Assembly: GCA_039980455.1 (NCBI GenBank)
Contig: JBDXCG010000003.1
Span: 1,488,001-1,552,000 of the forward strand
Direction of reading: 5' to 3'
DNA length: 64,000 nucleotides
Origin: CALINF01 sp039980455
GTDB taxonomy: Bacteria > Pseudomonadota > Gammaproteobacteria > Pseudomonadales > Halieaceae
Shown here one piece after another: positions 41,461 through 50,114 of this stretch. The position numbers and the translations under genes are program-made. The first letter of the stretch is position 1; each line of letters opens with the position of its first letter. A model generated the notes under the pieces. It had not been told where the DNA came from. It was given only the letters and a program-made list of their open reading frames with translations, and made no database searches.

Positions 41461-41501
41461 GGTGTTATATGCAACTATAACACCTAGATCTTGGATGACA
41501 A
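41461..41501 (-). promoter_or_regulatory. Promoter and palindromic operator of the YtrA-type operon
   Basis: The minus-strand -35 is TTGTCA (41496-41501), the spacer 16 bases and the -10 TATAGT (41474-41479). The -10 lies inside the perfect 24-bp palindrome GGTGTTATA-N6-TATAACACC (41461-41484), which also reads GGTG-N16-CACC. A repressor bound here would occlude RNA polymerase, fitting autoregulation by the GntR protein encoded in this operon. Confidence 0.82.
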
Positions 41502-41542
41502 GCGTTTCTACAATAATTAATTTATCGTTATATTTCAGTTGG

Positions 41543-41956
41543 TTAGAGAGGTTCTTTGGGGGAGCCCAAGCGCGCGGCCAGGCTTTTCTGCATGTTCGCG
41601 GCGATAGCTTGTGCGATACGCTTCGCCCTTTCTGCCTGAGAACCTTCGAAATATTCATCCACCGTCGCCATGAACAAGTCCAGCCATCGCTGAAAATCCG
41701 CCGGCTGCAGCGATCTTCTTACATGCACCGCACGATGAATATTCATGGTATGGCGCTGGTAATCGGTGTCGCCGAGTAACAACTTGCGCCAGTAAGCTTT
41801 TATGAGGGGTAGATGGGCATTGAGGTCAATCTGCGCTACGTCGAGAAAAATCGGCGCGAGCTGCGGGTCCATCAGTAGTCGGGCGTAAAATTGATCGACG
41901 AAGTGTTCTATCTGCGAAGGAGTGCTCAGATCCGGTCGTGATGACGCCAGATTCAT
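41543..41956 (-). CDS. Group III truncated hemoglobin
   Basis: A 137-residue single-domain globin of the group III truncated type (Ctb-like), predicted to bind O2 or NO, or to act as a cytoplasmic redox protein. Family blocks are IEHFVDQFYARLLMDPQLAPIF (about 16-37), AYWRKLLLGDTDYQRHTMNIHRAVH with the proximal His of HTMNIHRAVH, and FQRWLDLFMATVDEYFEG near residue 92. Its ATG overlaps the TGA of der (ATGA), so it is translationally coupled to a ribosome-assembly GTPase, an unusual neighbour. No regulator or reductase is adjacent. Confidence 0.93.
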   Translation of the reverse strand: MNLASSRPDLSTPSQIEHFVDQFYARLLMDPQLAPIFLDVAQIDLNAHLPLIKAYWRKLLLGDTDYQRHTMNIHRAVHVRRSLQPADFQRWLDLFMATVDEYFEGSQAERAKRIAQAIAANMQKSLAARLGSPKEPL

Positions 41957-43383
41957 TTGTTCCTACGATTGCCTTTGCCTTTGCCTTTGTCTTTTTCCTT
42001 GCCGCTGTGCGCTGCAAGTTGTCGCTTCCTGACGATCTGCCTTTGCGTCATGTTATCCCGATTCTCGCTATACGGATTATCTCCGGTGCGAAATTCTATG
42101 CGCAATGGCGTGCCTTCGAGTTTCAACTCACGGCGGAAAACCTTTTCCAGATAGCGTTGGTAACTGGCAGAGACTTTGCCTGTCTGGTTGCCGTGAATCA
42201 CGATCAAGGGCGGGTTTTGTCCACCGGCATGCGCATACCGCATCTTTATGCGGCGACCATTAATCATCGGCGGCTGATGATCGTGAACGGCCCCCTCAAG
42301 AATACGAGTGAGTGCGTTCGTACTGAGTTTGCGAGTCGCCGAGTGATAAGCGGCATCGATCGATTTATAGAGGTGGCCCACACCAGTACCGTGTAGTGCC
42401 GAAATAAAGTGAGTATCCGCAAACTCCGCAAATTGCAGCCGACGTTTTAACTCAGTCTTGATATGGCTGCGCTGTTCAGCTTCTATGCCATCCCATTTGT
42501 TCACCGCGAGCACCAAACCCCGGCCAGCCTCAATACAATGCCCTAGCAGATGCATATCCTGATCAACCAACCCTTCCCGCGCGTCCATAACCAGAACAAC
42601 AACGTGAGCGTCATCGATTGCCTTCAGCGTTTTGACGATAGAAAACTTCTCAACTGTTTCCTTTACATTCTTTCGTCGTCGAACGCCCGCTGTATCGATC
42701 AGCGTATAGCGCGTTTCATTGCGTTCGTAATCAATATAAATACTGTCTCGCGTGGTACCAGGTTGATCAAAGACAACAACCCTATCCTCTCCCAGCAGCC
42801 GGTTAACCAATGTAGACTTACCGACGTTGGGACGCCCCACCACTGCCACACGTGTGCTTCGCGGCCCCTCGTCTTCGTCGGGCACTTCATCTTCAGGAAA
42901 CGCCAACAGCAGATCATCGACCATCGCCTTGACGCCACGACCATGGGATGCAGCGATTGCATACATCGACTCTATACCCAGTGAATAGAAATCACTGGTT
43001 GCAACATCCTCGTTGACGCCGTCGATCTTATTCACAACAATATGAAACGCCTTGTTGCGTTGACGCAAGTGCTTGGCAAGAGACACATCAGCTGGATTGA
43101 GCCCCGCGCGGGCATCGACCAACATTAGCACCGCGTCGGCTTCTTCGATTGCCGCAAGCGATTGGCCAGCCATTCGGGAGTCTATTCCCGATTCATCGCC
43201 GCTGATGCCGCCTGTATCGATTACTACGAAAGGACGCGTTCCTATCCGCCCTTCTCCGTATTTACGGTCGCGAGTCAGACCTGAAAAGTTCGCTACCAAG
43301 GCATCGCGACTGCGCGTGAGCTGATTAAACAGCGTCGACTTACCTACGTTAGGTCGTCCGACAAGCGCGATGACGGGCAGCAT
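41953..43383 (-). CDS. der: Ribosome-assembly GTPase Der (EngA)
   Basis: An essential tandem GTPase for 50S subunit maturation; 476 residues. Two G-domains are visible: G1 GRPNVGKST at about 7-15 and again at about 182-190, with NKIDG and NKWDG motifs, followed by the KH-like domain ending at LRIEFRTGDNPYSENRD. A Lys/Gly-rich basic tail (SGKEKDKGKGKGNRRNK) closes the protein. It follows bamB by only five bases and overlaps the truncated hemoglobin gene. The last genes of this run (yfgM-bamB-der) sit in the classical gammaproteobacterial order. Confidence 0.98.
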   Translation of the reverse strand: MLPVIALVGRPNVGKSTLFNQLTRSRDALVANFSGLTRDRKYGEGRIGTRPFVVIDTGGISGDESGIDSRMAGQSLAAIEEADAVLMLVDARAGLNPADVSLAKHLRQRNKAFHIVVNKIDGVNEDVATSDFYSLGIESMYAIAASHGRGVKAMVDDLLLAFPEDEVPDEDEGPRSTRVAVVGRPNVGKSTLVNRLLGEDRVVVFDQPGTTRDSIYIDYERNETRYTLIDTAGVRRRKNVKETVEKFSIVKTLKAIDDAHVVVLVMDAREGLVDQDMHLLGHCIEAGRGLVLAVNKWDGIEAEQRSHIKTELKRRLQFAEFADTHFISALHGTGVGHLYKSIDAAYHSATRKLSTNALTRILEGAVHDHQPPMINGRRIKMRYAHAGGQNPPLIVIHGNQTGKVSASYQRYLEKVFRRELKLEGTPLRIEFRTGDNPYSENRDNMTQRQIVRKRQLAAHSGKEKDKGKGKGNRRNK

Positions 43384-43388
43384 AGTAT

Positions 43389-44561
43389 TTAGCTCTTCGC
43401 CGTAATTTCGTAGGCGATTAGTTTACCGCTGTTACCAAACACATACAGGATATTGCCATCGGTGAGCATATTGGCCCTGGCACCGTCTCCGTCGACCTTC
43501 ATGCGGCCCACAAAGTTACCATCAACCTGAGACATGAGGTGCACGTAGCCTTCGAAATCAGCTACAGCCACATAGCTATTGACCGGTGTGGGTCGGGACA
43601 GCTCGCGATAGCCCAGCGCTTCCTGCTGCCAGCGCACGCCCTGACCATTGCGCAGATACGCCGTTACCGTGCCATCTTCGTCAGCGACATAGATATTACC
43701 AAAGCCCTGAGACACCCCAGAAAAAGACGATACGTTTTGCTGCCACAACTTACGGCCGTTAGTAGCGTCCATTGAGACAACACGTCCCTGATAGCTGGCG
43801 GCGTAAAGTTCGTTGCCGATGAACACCATACTGCCGTCAACATCAACAATCCGTTCGATCTCTGACCGACCCTGAGAAATCGCCACCCGGCTCTCCCACA
43901 GGATAGCTCCTGTCATCGCGTTGAAGGCGGATACTCTGCCGTTGGCAAAGCCGGCGTACGCTACACCATTGCGCAGAATTGGCGTGCTAGTGCCGCGTAT
44001 TGTTAGCACGGGCACGTTACTGTCGTAGGTCCATAATTTCTCGCCAGTCGCAAAATCCAACCCCTGCAAACGACCATCATAGGTCTGTACCACAACCACC
44101 CGGCCGTCGGCCTGCGGAGGCGAGAGAATCTCTCCGCTTAACTGCGTCTGCCATTCTACTGCGCCGCTGTCTGCGCTTAACTTGATGACATTGCCATCAG
44201 CACTGCCCACAAACAGCGCTTGTTCATAAACGCCTACTCCACCAGACAGCTCAGTCTCTAGCTCGGTATCCCACAAGGTTTTGCCACGACCGCGCTCAAT
44301 CGCCTTTATTTCGCCTTCAGCGCTAGCAGCGTAGATTCGGTCGCCATCAATAACAGGCTGCAATCTGTACAAGCCCTTGCCTTGGCCGTCGCCTACTCCA
44401 GTCGACCAGAGCTTCTTGATCTTGACGGTCTGGTCTATATCGACCAACGGCACCGGATCGGTAGGATCTTCATCATCGATATTAAACCAATCCGAGATCG
44501 TGCTGCAGGCGCCCAGAGATAACGACAGCAAGACAGGTAGCAGCCAACGCAATACGTTCAT
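43389..44561 (-). CDS. bamB: Outer-membrane assembly lipoprotein BamB
   Basis: An accessory beta-propeller lipoprotein of the BAM complex, which inserts outer-membrane proteins. The lipobox is LGACS (Cys near 19). About eight PQQ-like propeller blades follow (GKTLWDTELETELSGGVG, GAVEWQTQLSGEILS, GEKLWTYDSNVPVL, NGRKLWQQNVSSFSG and others). ATG 44561 was chosen; an in-frame GTG at 44567 overlaps the yfgM stop. At 390 residues it matches the E. coli protein (392). It lies between yfgM and der, the standard neighbours. Confidence 0.98.
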   Translation of the reverse strand: MNVLRWLLPVLLSLSLGACSTISDWFNIDDEDPTDPVPLVDIDQTVKIKKLWSTGVGDGQGKGLYRLQPVIDGDRIYAASAEGEIKAIERGRGKTLWDTELETELSGGVGVYEQALFVGSADGNVIKLSADSGAVEWQTQLSGEILSPPQADGRVVVVQTYDGRLQGLDFATGEKLWTYDSNVPVLTIRGTSTPILRNGVAYAGFANGRVSAFNAMTGAILWESRVAISQGRSEIERIVDVDGSMVFIGNELYAASYQGRVVSMDATNGRKLWQQNVSSFSGVSQGFGNIYVADEDGTVTAYLRNGQGVRWQQEALGYRELSRPTPVNSYVAVADFEGYVHLMSQVDGNFVGRMKVDGDGARANMLTDGNILYVFGNSGKLIAYEITAKS

Positions 44562-44563
44562 GC

Positions 44564-45286
44564 TCACCCCTCTTCAGCCGCAGATGGTGCTTGATCGTCG
44601 CTGCCCTGGGTGAGGGTAACTTCGCGCGGCGCAACGGGTGTCAGGCTTTGTAGTTTTTGCTCAAGCATAGACAGATTAGGTTGAGCGGGATTGGCAGCAG
44701 CAAGGCTACGTGCCTCCAGATAGGCGACTCTAGCCTCTTCATCTCTACCTGCTGCCAGCAGAATGTCTCCGCGAGCAGCCGCATAGGATGCCGCATAAGC
44801 AGTACCGGTTCCCTGCGCCAGGATGCTAAGCGCTTGATCGGTATCTCCCTTGGCAGCCAGTACTCGCGCCAGTCGTTGCTGCGCAATCAATGCAACGTCA
44901 CTACCGGAGTCAGCGGCCGTTAATACCCAACGCAACTGATCTTCGGCAATCTGTAGCTCGCCACTGCCAACTGCCATACGTGCAAGATGCAGCGCCGCAA
45001 ACTGGGCATACGTGCTGCCTGCATGTTCTGTTTTCAAACGCTGTGCCAGATCTGTGACGTCCGCAGCCGAGCCACCCGCCGGCTCAGCAGCGCTCAATGA
45101 CTGCAGCATGGATTGATAGAGATCGGACGCTTTCTCGGCCTGTGCCTCCTGGTGACCCTGCCAGCCCTGCCAACCAAATCCGGCCAGCAATGCCACGACA
45201 ATTGCAGCGATGGTAGATTTACCGTTTTCTTCCCACCAGCGCTTTAACTCTTCAACCTGCTCTTCTTCTGTACGATATGTTTCCAC
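44564..45286 (-). CDS. yfgM: YfgM, TPR-containing SecYEG ancillary/periplasmic chaperone protein
   Basis: A 240-residue inner-membrane protein with a short cytoplasmic start (YRTEEEQVEELKRWWEENGKS) and one helix (about 22-41, TIAAIVVALLAGFGWQGW). A periplasmic TPR-like domain of Ala-rich helical pairs follows (about 50-215). YfgM associates with SecYEG and PpiD in E. coli. The cytoplasmic N-terminus and WWxENGK motif are diagnostic. It lies 18 bases after hisS and abuts bamB, as in the conserved hisS-yfgM-bamB-der order. Confidence 0.95.
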   Translation of the reverse strand: METYRTEEEQVEELKRWWEENGKSTIAAIVVALLAGFGWQGWQGHQEAQAEKASDLYQSMLQSLSAAEPAGGSAADVTDLAQRLKTEHAGSTYAQFAALHLARMAVGSGELQIAEDQLRWVLTAADSGSDVALIAQQRLARVLAAKGDTDQALSILAQGTGTAYAASYAAARGDILLAAGRDEEARVAYLEARSLAAANPAQPNLSMLEQKLQSLTPVAPREVTLTQGSDDQAPSAAEEG

Positions 45287-45304
45287 GGAGATTCCTGCTT
45301 CCTT

Positions 45305-46585
45305 TTATGATGCTACCGATAATACGGTATTCAGTGCCTCTGGCAGTGCAACCAAAGGTATTGTTAACTGCTCTCCCTGACCACGCAGGGGTTTGAGTGT
45401 CACGGTGCCGTCAGACACCTCGGTTTCGCCCCAGATCAGCGCCACCACGGCCCCGCTCTTGTCGGCCTTCTTAATCTGGCTTTTTATGCTGCCACCGCCC
45501 ACATGCTGAACAATACGAAGACCGGTGTGATCCTGTCTTAACTGTTCAACCTGAGCGAGCGCGCGCTGATAAGCAAGGTCACCACCTGCAACTACATACA
45601 CATCTGCACGGGCGCCATCGTGAATATGTGCGCCCACCTCTTCCATTAGCAGAACCAGCCTTTCGAGTCCCATGGCAAAGCCAATGCCAGGCGTTGCCTT
45701 GCCGCCCAGTTGCTCGACCAATCCATCATAGCGACCACCGGCGCAAACGGTGCCTTGTGCACCCAAACGATCGGTCACCCACTCAAACACGGTCTTATTG
45801 TAATAGTCCAGACCGCGCACCAAGCGCGTGTTGACCTCGAACTCTACCCCTGCCTCAGCAAGCAGTTCACATAGCCTATTGAAATCCGCTCGCGATTCCT
45901 CATCGATATACTCACTAAGATCAGGTGCGTCGTCGAGCAGTGCCTGCGTGTCTGTATTCTTGCTGTCGAGAATACGCAACGGATTAGACGCCAGTCGCCG
46001 CTGGCTGTCGTCATCAAGCGCATCCAGGTGCTGCTCTAGGTAGGCAACCAATGCGTCGCGATATGCAGTGCGACTCTCATTCGAGCCTATCGAGTTGAGT
46101 TGCAAGGTCACACTGTCGCCAAGGCCCAATTGTTGCCAGAAGCGCGCACTGAGCAATATCAGTTCGGCATCTATATCGGGTGTTGCAATGCCAAATGCTT
46201 CAACCCCAAACTGATGAAACTGACGCTGCCTGCCCTTCTGCGGCCGTTCATACCGAAACATAGGTCCTGTGTACCAAAGGCGCTGAGGCACATTTAACAG
46301 TCCCTGCTGGATAGCAGCACGCACACAGCCTGCAGTACCCTCTGGCCGCAAAGTCAGGCTTTCGTCATTGCGGTCGTTGAAGGTGTACATCTCCTTCTCG
46401 ACGATATCGGTTACCTCGCCGATAGAGCGGGTGAATAGCTCTGTATGCTCTACCACGGGCAGACGAATCTCTCCGTATCCGTAACTGCGTGCAGTGGCGG
46501 CGATAACAGCTTCCATTTGCTGCCATGCGGGGGTCTCATTCGGCAGGATATCGTTCATCCCACGAATGGCTCTGATATTATTCAC
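45305..46585 (-). CDS. hisS: Histidyl-tRNA synthetase
   Basis: Charges tRNA-His; 426 residues, a class II synthetase. The opening IRAIRGMNDILP, motif 2 MFRYERPQKGRQRQFHQFGVEAFG (about 110-133), the His-binding RGLDYYNKTVFEW (about 258-270), and motif 3 GIGFAMGLERL are visible. The C-terminal anticodon-binding domain follows (about 325-425). GGAGACAACGTG precedes ATG 46585. It sits between ispG and yfgM, as in most gammaproteobacteria. Confidence 0.99.
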   Translation of the reverse strand: MNNIRAIRGMNDILPNETPAWQQMEAVIAATARSYGYGEIRLPVVEHTELFTRSIGEVTDIVEKEMYTFNDRNDESLTLRPEGTAGCVRAAIQQGLLNVPQRLWYTGPMFRYERPQKGRQRQFHQFGVEAFGIATPDIDAELILLSARFWQQLGLGDSVTLQLNSIGSNESRTAYRDALVAYLEQHLDALDDDSQRRLASNPLRILDSKNTDTQALLDDAPDLSEYIDEESRADFNRLCELLAEAGVEFEVNTRLVRGLDYYNKTVFEWVTDRLGAQGTVCAGGRYDGLVEQLGGKATPGIGFAMGLERLVLLMEEVGAHIHDGARADVYVVAGGDLAYQRALAQVEQLRQDHTGLRIVQHVGGGSIKSQIKKADKSGAVVALIWGETEVSDGTVTLKPLRGQGEQLTIPLVALPEALNTVLSVAS

Positions 46586-46611
46586 GTTGTCTCCAAAAAA
46601 TCAGAACAGTG

Positions 46612-47742
46612 TCAGGCGCTCGACTTCAGAATCAATTTTGCATCCTGCTCTGCGCGCTCTTTTTCCAGCGCTAGGGCGCGCTCTCTGATCACTTGCTCTA
46701 GATGATCAACAAAGTCCTGATTACTCACTTTGTGATCGGGCGAGCCGCTCACATAAATCAAATTGTCGGGGCTGGCACCTGTTAATCCAACATCTGCTTC
46801 GCGCGCCTCGCCCGGGCCATTCACGATACAACCGATCACTGCTACGTCCATGGGGGTGCGAATATCTTCCAGTCTCTGCTCCAACGAATTCATGGTGCCG
46901 ATGACATCAAAATTCTGACGAGAACAGCTGGGACAGGCAATAAAGTTGATGCCGTTAGCCCGAAGTTTGAGGCTTTTGAGAATCTCAAAGCCGACTTTTA
47001 CTTCCTCAACCGGATCGGCCGCGAGTGAAATACGAATCGTATCGCCGATACCGTCCATCAGGAGCATACCCAGCCCCACTGACGACTTCACAGTGCCGCC
47101 TCTCAGACCACCCGCTTCGGTTATACCAAGGTGGAGCGGCTGCTCGATCTGCTTGGCTAACAGGCGGTAGGCTTCTACGGCCATGAATACCTCGGAGGCC
47201 TTCACGCTTACTTTGAAATCGGGATAGTCAAATTTGTCGAGTATATCGACATGCCTCAGGGCCGACTCGACGAGCGCCTCTGCAGTGGGCTCTCCATACT
47301 TGCGTTGCAAGTCTTTACCTAATGATCCGGCGTTTACACCAATGCGGATAGGGATACCCTTGTCCCGTGCACTGTCGATTACCTCACGAACCTTGTCATC
47401 GCGCCCAATGTTACCGGGGTTTATCCGCAGGCAGTCAACGCCATATTCTGCAACTTTCAGCGCAATCTTATGATCAAAGTGGATATCGGCGACGAGAGGA
47501 ACTAATACCTGCTCCCGAATCGCCTTAAACGCCTCTGCCGCTTCCATGCTCGGTACCGACACCCGCACGATGTCCGCTCCCGCTTCTGCTATTGCATTTA
47601 CCTGAGCAACAGTCGCTGCGACGTCACATGTCTCAGTGTTAGTCATACTCTGCACACTGATGGGTGCATCACCACCCACGGGTACATCGCCAACCATTAT
47701 CTGCCGGCTCTTACGACGCTTTATCGGAGATTCTGTTTTCAT
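46612..47742 (-). CDS. ispG: 4-hydroxy-3-methylbut-2-enyl diphosphate synthase IspG
   Basis: The 4Fe-4S enzyme of the penultimate MEP-pathway step of isoprenoid synthesis; 376 residues from ATG 47742 (MKTESPIKRRKSR), which follows GGAGG. Iron-sulfur ligands appear in FIACPSCSRQNFD (about 266-278) and GCIVNGPGEA (about 310-319). The N-terminal TIM-barrel blocks SVQSMTNTETCD and RVSVPSMEAAEAF are typical. The stop of rodZ lies two bases before its start. Its presence shows that the MEP route is used, making the HMG-CoA reductase at 11.5 kb noteworthy. Confidence 0.98.
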   Translation of the reverse strand: MKTESPIKRRKSRQIMVGDVPVGGDAPISVQSMTNTETCDVAATVAQVNAIAEAGADIVRVSVPSMEAAEAFKAIREQVLVPLVADIHFDHKIALKVAEYGVDCLRINPGNIGRDDKVREVIDSARDKGIPIRIGVNAGSLGKDLQRKYGEPTAEALVESALRHVDILDKFDYPDFKVSVKASEVFMAVEAYRLLAKQIEQPLHLGITEAGGLRGGTVKSSVGLGMLLMDGIGDTIRISLAADPVEEVKVGFEILKSLKLRANGINFIACPSCSRQNFDVIGTMNSLEQRLEDIRTPMDVAVIGCIVNGPGEAREADVGLTGASPDNLIYVSGSPDHKVSNQDFVDHLEQVIRERALALEKERAEQDAKLILKSSA

Positions 47743-47744
47743 CG

Positions 47745-48152
47745 CTAGCCTCCTGTAAACCCCGTTTGCCACCACCAAAGACCAGCGGCCAGCAGGCCCA
47801 GAGCAACCAGACCTATGATCATGCCGACCCCAGTACGCTGCAGCTGCAGCGGCTGAGTCGTTACCCGCCGCGCTGCGCCGCCAGTGATTGTGTTATCGAG
47901 TCCGTCAAAAGACTCCATCAGCTCAGCCTCATCAACACCCAGCAATCTGCCGTAAGCTTTAACATAACCTCGGGCGAATGTTGTACTGCGCCACACACTG
48001 TAATCGTCCGCCTCGATCGTCTGCACGTAACGAGGTAGCCAGTTAAGGCGATCGGCAACTTCACGCTCTGGCAGGTTGCTCGCTTCTCTGGCAGTTTTCA
48101 GCAACACACCTGGAGACATCGCTACCTGATCGAGTTGTACGCTATCACTCAC
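47745..48152 (-). CDS. rodZ: RodZ-like protein, short form lacking the periplasmic domain
   Basis: A 135-residue protein: a cytoplasmic helix-turn-helix (SPGVLLKTAREASNLPEREVADRLNWLPRYVQTIEADD with STTFARGYVKAYGRLLGV, about 13-72) plus one C-terminal membrane helix (MIIGLVALGLLAAGLWWW) and a four-residue tail. Typical RodZ (about 330 residues) continues into a periplasmic domain, absent here. I place the start at GTG 48152, overlapping the pilW stop; the ATG at 48119 would cut into the helix-turn-helix lead. It sits at the conserved pilW-rodZ-ispG position, so identity by synteny is strong. The cytoplasmic half alone binds MreB in well-studied relatives. Confidence 0.87.
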   Translation of the reverse strand: MSDSVQLDQVAMSPGVLLKTAREASNLPEREVADRLNWLPRYVQTIEADDYSVWRSTTFARGYVKAYGRLLGVDEAELMESFDGLDNTITGGAARRVTTQPLQLQRTGVGMIIGLVALGLLAAGLWWWQTGFTGG

Positions 48153-48927
48153 TCCGTGGTGTCCGGGAGTAAGCTTCGAACTCAGGAGAGTCCGGGTATC
48201 GGTTTGCCAGTGCCAATGCATAGCTGCCTTCGGCGTCTCGGTCGCCGGTGGCACGCGCAACACGAATACCTAACCAGAGACCGCGAGCTGATTGCTGCCT
48301 CACAACCGTGCGATACGTACCGTAATAGCGCTCCGCGTTCGCATAATCCTTGGCATCAAAGCGCAACTGAGCAAGCTCCAATAATGCGATGGGACTGCGA
48401 CGATCCATCGACAGCGCGCGCACAAAGGCTTCTTCTGCGCCCTGTGGGTCGAACAATTGCACTCTACACAAACCCAGGTTAATGAACGCCTGTGGTCGTC
48501 CGGTATAGAGGGAATCTTTCACCACGTATTCCAACTGCTTCTCGGCTTCCCCATATCGCTCCTGGCTGGCTAAGAAAGCAGCGTAATTATTGCGAGCTCG
48601 GGAAAAGTTTTTGTCTAAGCTGATCGCACGCTTGAAACTTTCTTCGGCCAACTCGGTTTCACCGGTGCTTTGATAGACCAGCGCGAAGGCTTCATGCACT
48701 TCAGGTGCCTTTGGGTCTATCTCGTAGGCTATCGAAAGGTTCCGCTCAGCGTCGGCCCAGTTACCTTCGCCTATGTATTGCCGTGCCAGCGCCACACGCT
48801 GTTCCATCACTTTCTGAGGCGAGGCTTCACCGGTGAACACCGTTTCATTGGTTGTCACGCACCCTGTCGCGCTCACCAGCAGAAGTGCAGCCATCATTAG
48901 GAACAGTGTTTGCTTACATTGCGACAC
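48145..48927 (-). CDS. pilW: Type IV pilus biogenesis/stability lipoprotein PilW (PilF)
   Basis: A 260-residue TPR lipoprotein that in relatives assists outer-membrane secretin PilQ assembly. Lipobox SATGC (Cys near 23). About five to six TPR-like repeats follow, for example NWADAERNLSIAYEIDPKAPEVHEAF, ELAEESFKRAISLDKNFSRARNN and GAEEAFVRALSMDRRSPIAL. It sits four bases after rlmN and overlaps the proposed rodZ start by eight bases. No other pilus genes are in the window. Confidence 0.96.
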   Translation of the reverse strand: MSQCKQTLFLMMAALLLVSATGCVTTNETVFTGEASPQKVMEQRVALARQYIGEGNWADAERNLSIAYEIDPKAPEVHEAFALVYQSTGETELAEESFKRAISLDKNFSRARNNYAAFLASQERYGEAEKQLEYVVKDSLYTGRPQAFINLGLCRVQLFDPQGAEEAFVRALSMDRRSPIALLELAQLRFDAKDYANAERYYGTYRTVVRQQSARGLWLGIRVARATGDRDAEGSYALALANRYPDSPEFEAYSRTPRSE

Positions 48928-48931
48928 GCTC

Positions 48932-50077
48932 TTACCTCACTTCACTGGCTGATGATGCGCTGGCATTGCGGTAACGTTCACTACGCCCGGTTCTATCGAC
49001 AACCTGACCGACCAGCTGACCACAAGCCGCATCAATATCATCGCCGCGCGTGGTCCTTACGGTAACAATATATCCCGCATCGACTAGCACTTGCCAGAAT
49101 CTTGACACTGCATTACCGCTGGGCCTGCGGTAATCAGATTGATCAAACGGATTGAAGGGAATGAGGTTAACTTTACAAGGGAAGTCACGTAGCAGCTGCG
49201 CCAACTCACGCGCCTGGTCAGGGTGATCATTCACTCCTGCGATCAGCGTGTACTCTATGGTAACCACCCGCTTCTTGTCTTTTTGCGCATCGATGTAGCG
49301 ACTGGCGCTCTCGAGCAACACCGCAATCGGATACTTCTTGTTGATAGGCACCAACTCCGAGCGCAGCGCATCATTGGGTGCGTGCAGAGAGATCGCAAGG
49401 GACACCTCGCTCACCAGCGCCAACTTATCCAGAGCAGGGACAACACCAGACGTACTCAGAGTTACTCGGCGTTTTGAGATGCCATAGGCCAAATCTTCCA
49501 TCATGAGGTTCATGGCAGACACCACGTTGTCGAAATTCAGCAGCGGCTCGCCCATCCCCATCATCACCACATTGGTGACAATGCGTCCGTTACCTGATTG
49601 GAAAGCATCGTATGACTTGATAGCCAACCAGACCTGACCGATGATTTCCGCAGCCGTCAGGTCTCGCTGAAAACCTTGCTTACCCGTGGAGCAAAAGCTG
49701 CAATCCAGACTGCAGCCCACCTGGGATGACACACATAGCGTGGCACGGTTACCCTCTGGAATGAGCACCGCCTCCACCAGGCCACCACCTTCAACACGTA
49801 TTGCCCACTTGCGGGTACCGTCAGTGGAATCATGCTGGCTGACAATTTCAGGCGGACGTACCTCGGCGATCTGCACCAGCTTTTCTCGCAATGCCTTACC
49901 GAGGTTAGTCATCGCTGCTATATCGGTCTCACCCTGATGATGAATCCATTTAAGCACTTGCTGCGCGCGAAACTTCTTCTCCCCCAGGCTCTCAAAAAAC
50001 GCCTCCATCTGCGCAAGCGTTAACCCCAGGAGGTTAACCCGGGGTTGCTCAGAAGAACTGGCGATCAAGGAAGACAT
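48932..50077 (-). CDS. rlmN: Dual-specificity 23S rRNA/tRNA methyltransferase RlmN
   Basis: A radical-SAM enzyme that makes 2-methyladenosine in 23S rRNA A2503 and tRNA position 37; 381 residues. The CxxxCxxC cluster motif is CSLDCSFCSTGKQGF (about 120-134). The preceding ATLCVSSQVG block, NVVMMGMGEPLLNFDNV and the C-terminal TTRGDDIDAACGQL (with the methylated Cys) are family-diagnostic. It is in the ndk-rlmN-pilW arrangement, 38 bases after ndk. Confidence 0.98.
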   Translation of the reverse strand: MSSLIASSSEQPRVNLLGLTLAQMEAFFESLGEKKFRAQQVLKWIHHQGETDIAAMTNLGKALREKLVQIAEVRPPEIVSQHDSTDGTRKWAIRVEGGGLVEAVLIPEGNRATLCVSSQVGCSLDCSFCSTGKQGFQRDLTAAEIIGQVWLAIKSYDAFQSGNGRIVTNVVMMGMGEPLLNFDNVVSAMNLMMEDLAYGISKRRVTLSTSGVVPALDKLALVSEVSLAISLHAPNDALRSELVPINKKYPIAVLLESASRYIDAQKDKKRVVTIEYTLIAGVNDHPDQARELAQLLRDFPCKVNLIPFNPFDQSDYRRPSGNAVSRFWQVLVDAGYIVTVRTTRGDDIDAACGQLVGQVVDRTGRSERYRNASASSASEVR

Positions 50078-50114
50078 AATGCGTCAGAGGGGCTGCTAGA
50101 GGTTCGCGTCTGTA

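Noticed and set aside
49998..50045. Inverted repeat with an AGGAGG core near the rlmN start
   Set aside because: It lies inside the rlmN coding sequence and encodes conserved residues (LLGLTLAQM); no separate element is needed.
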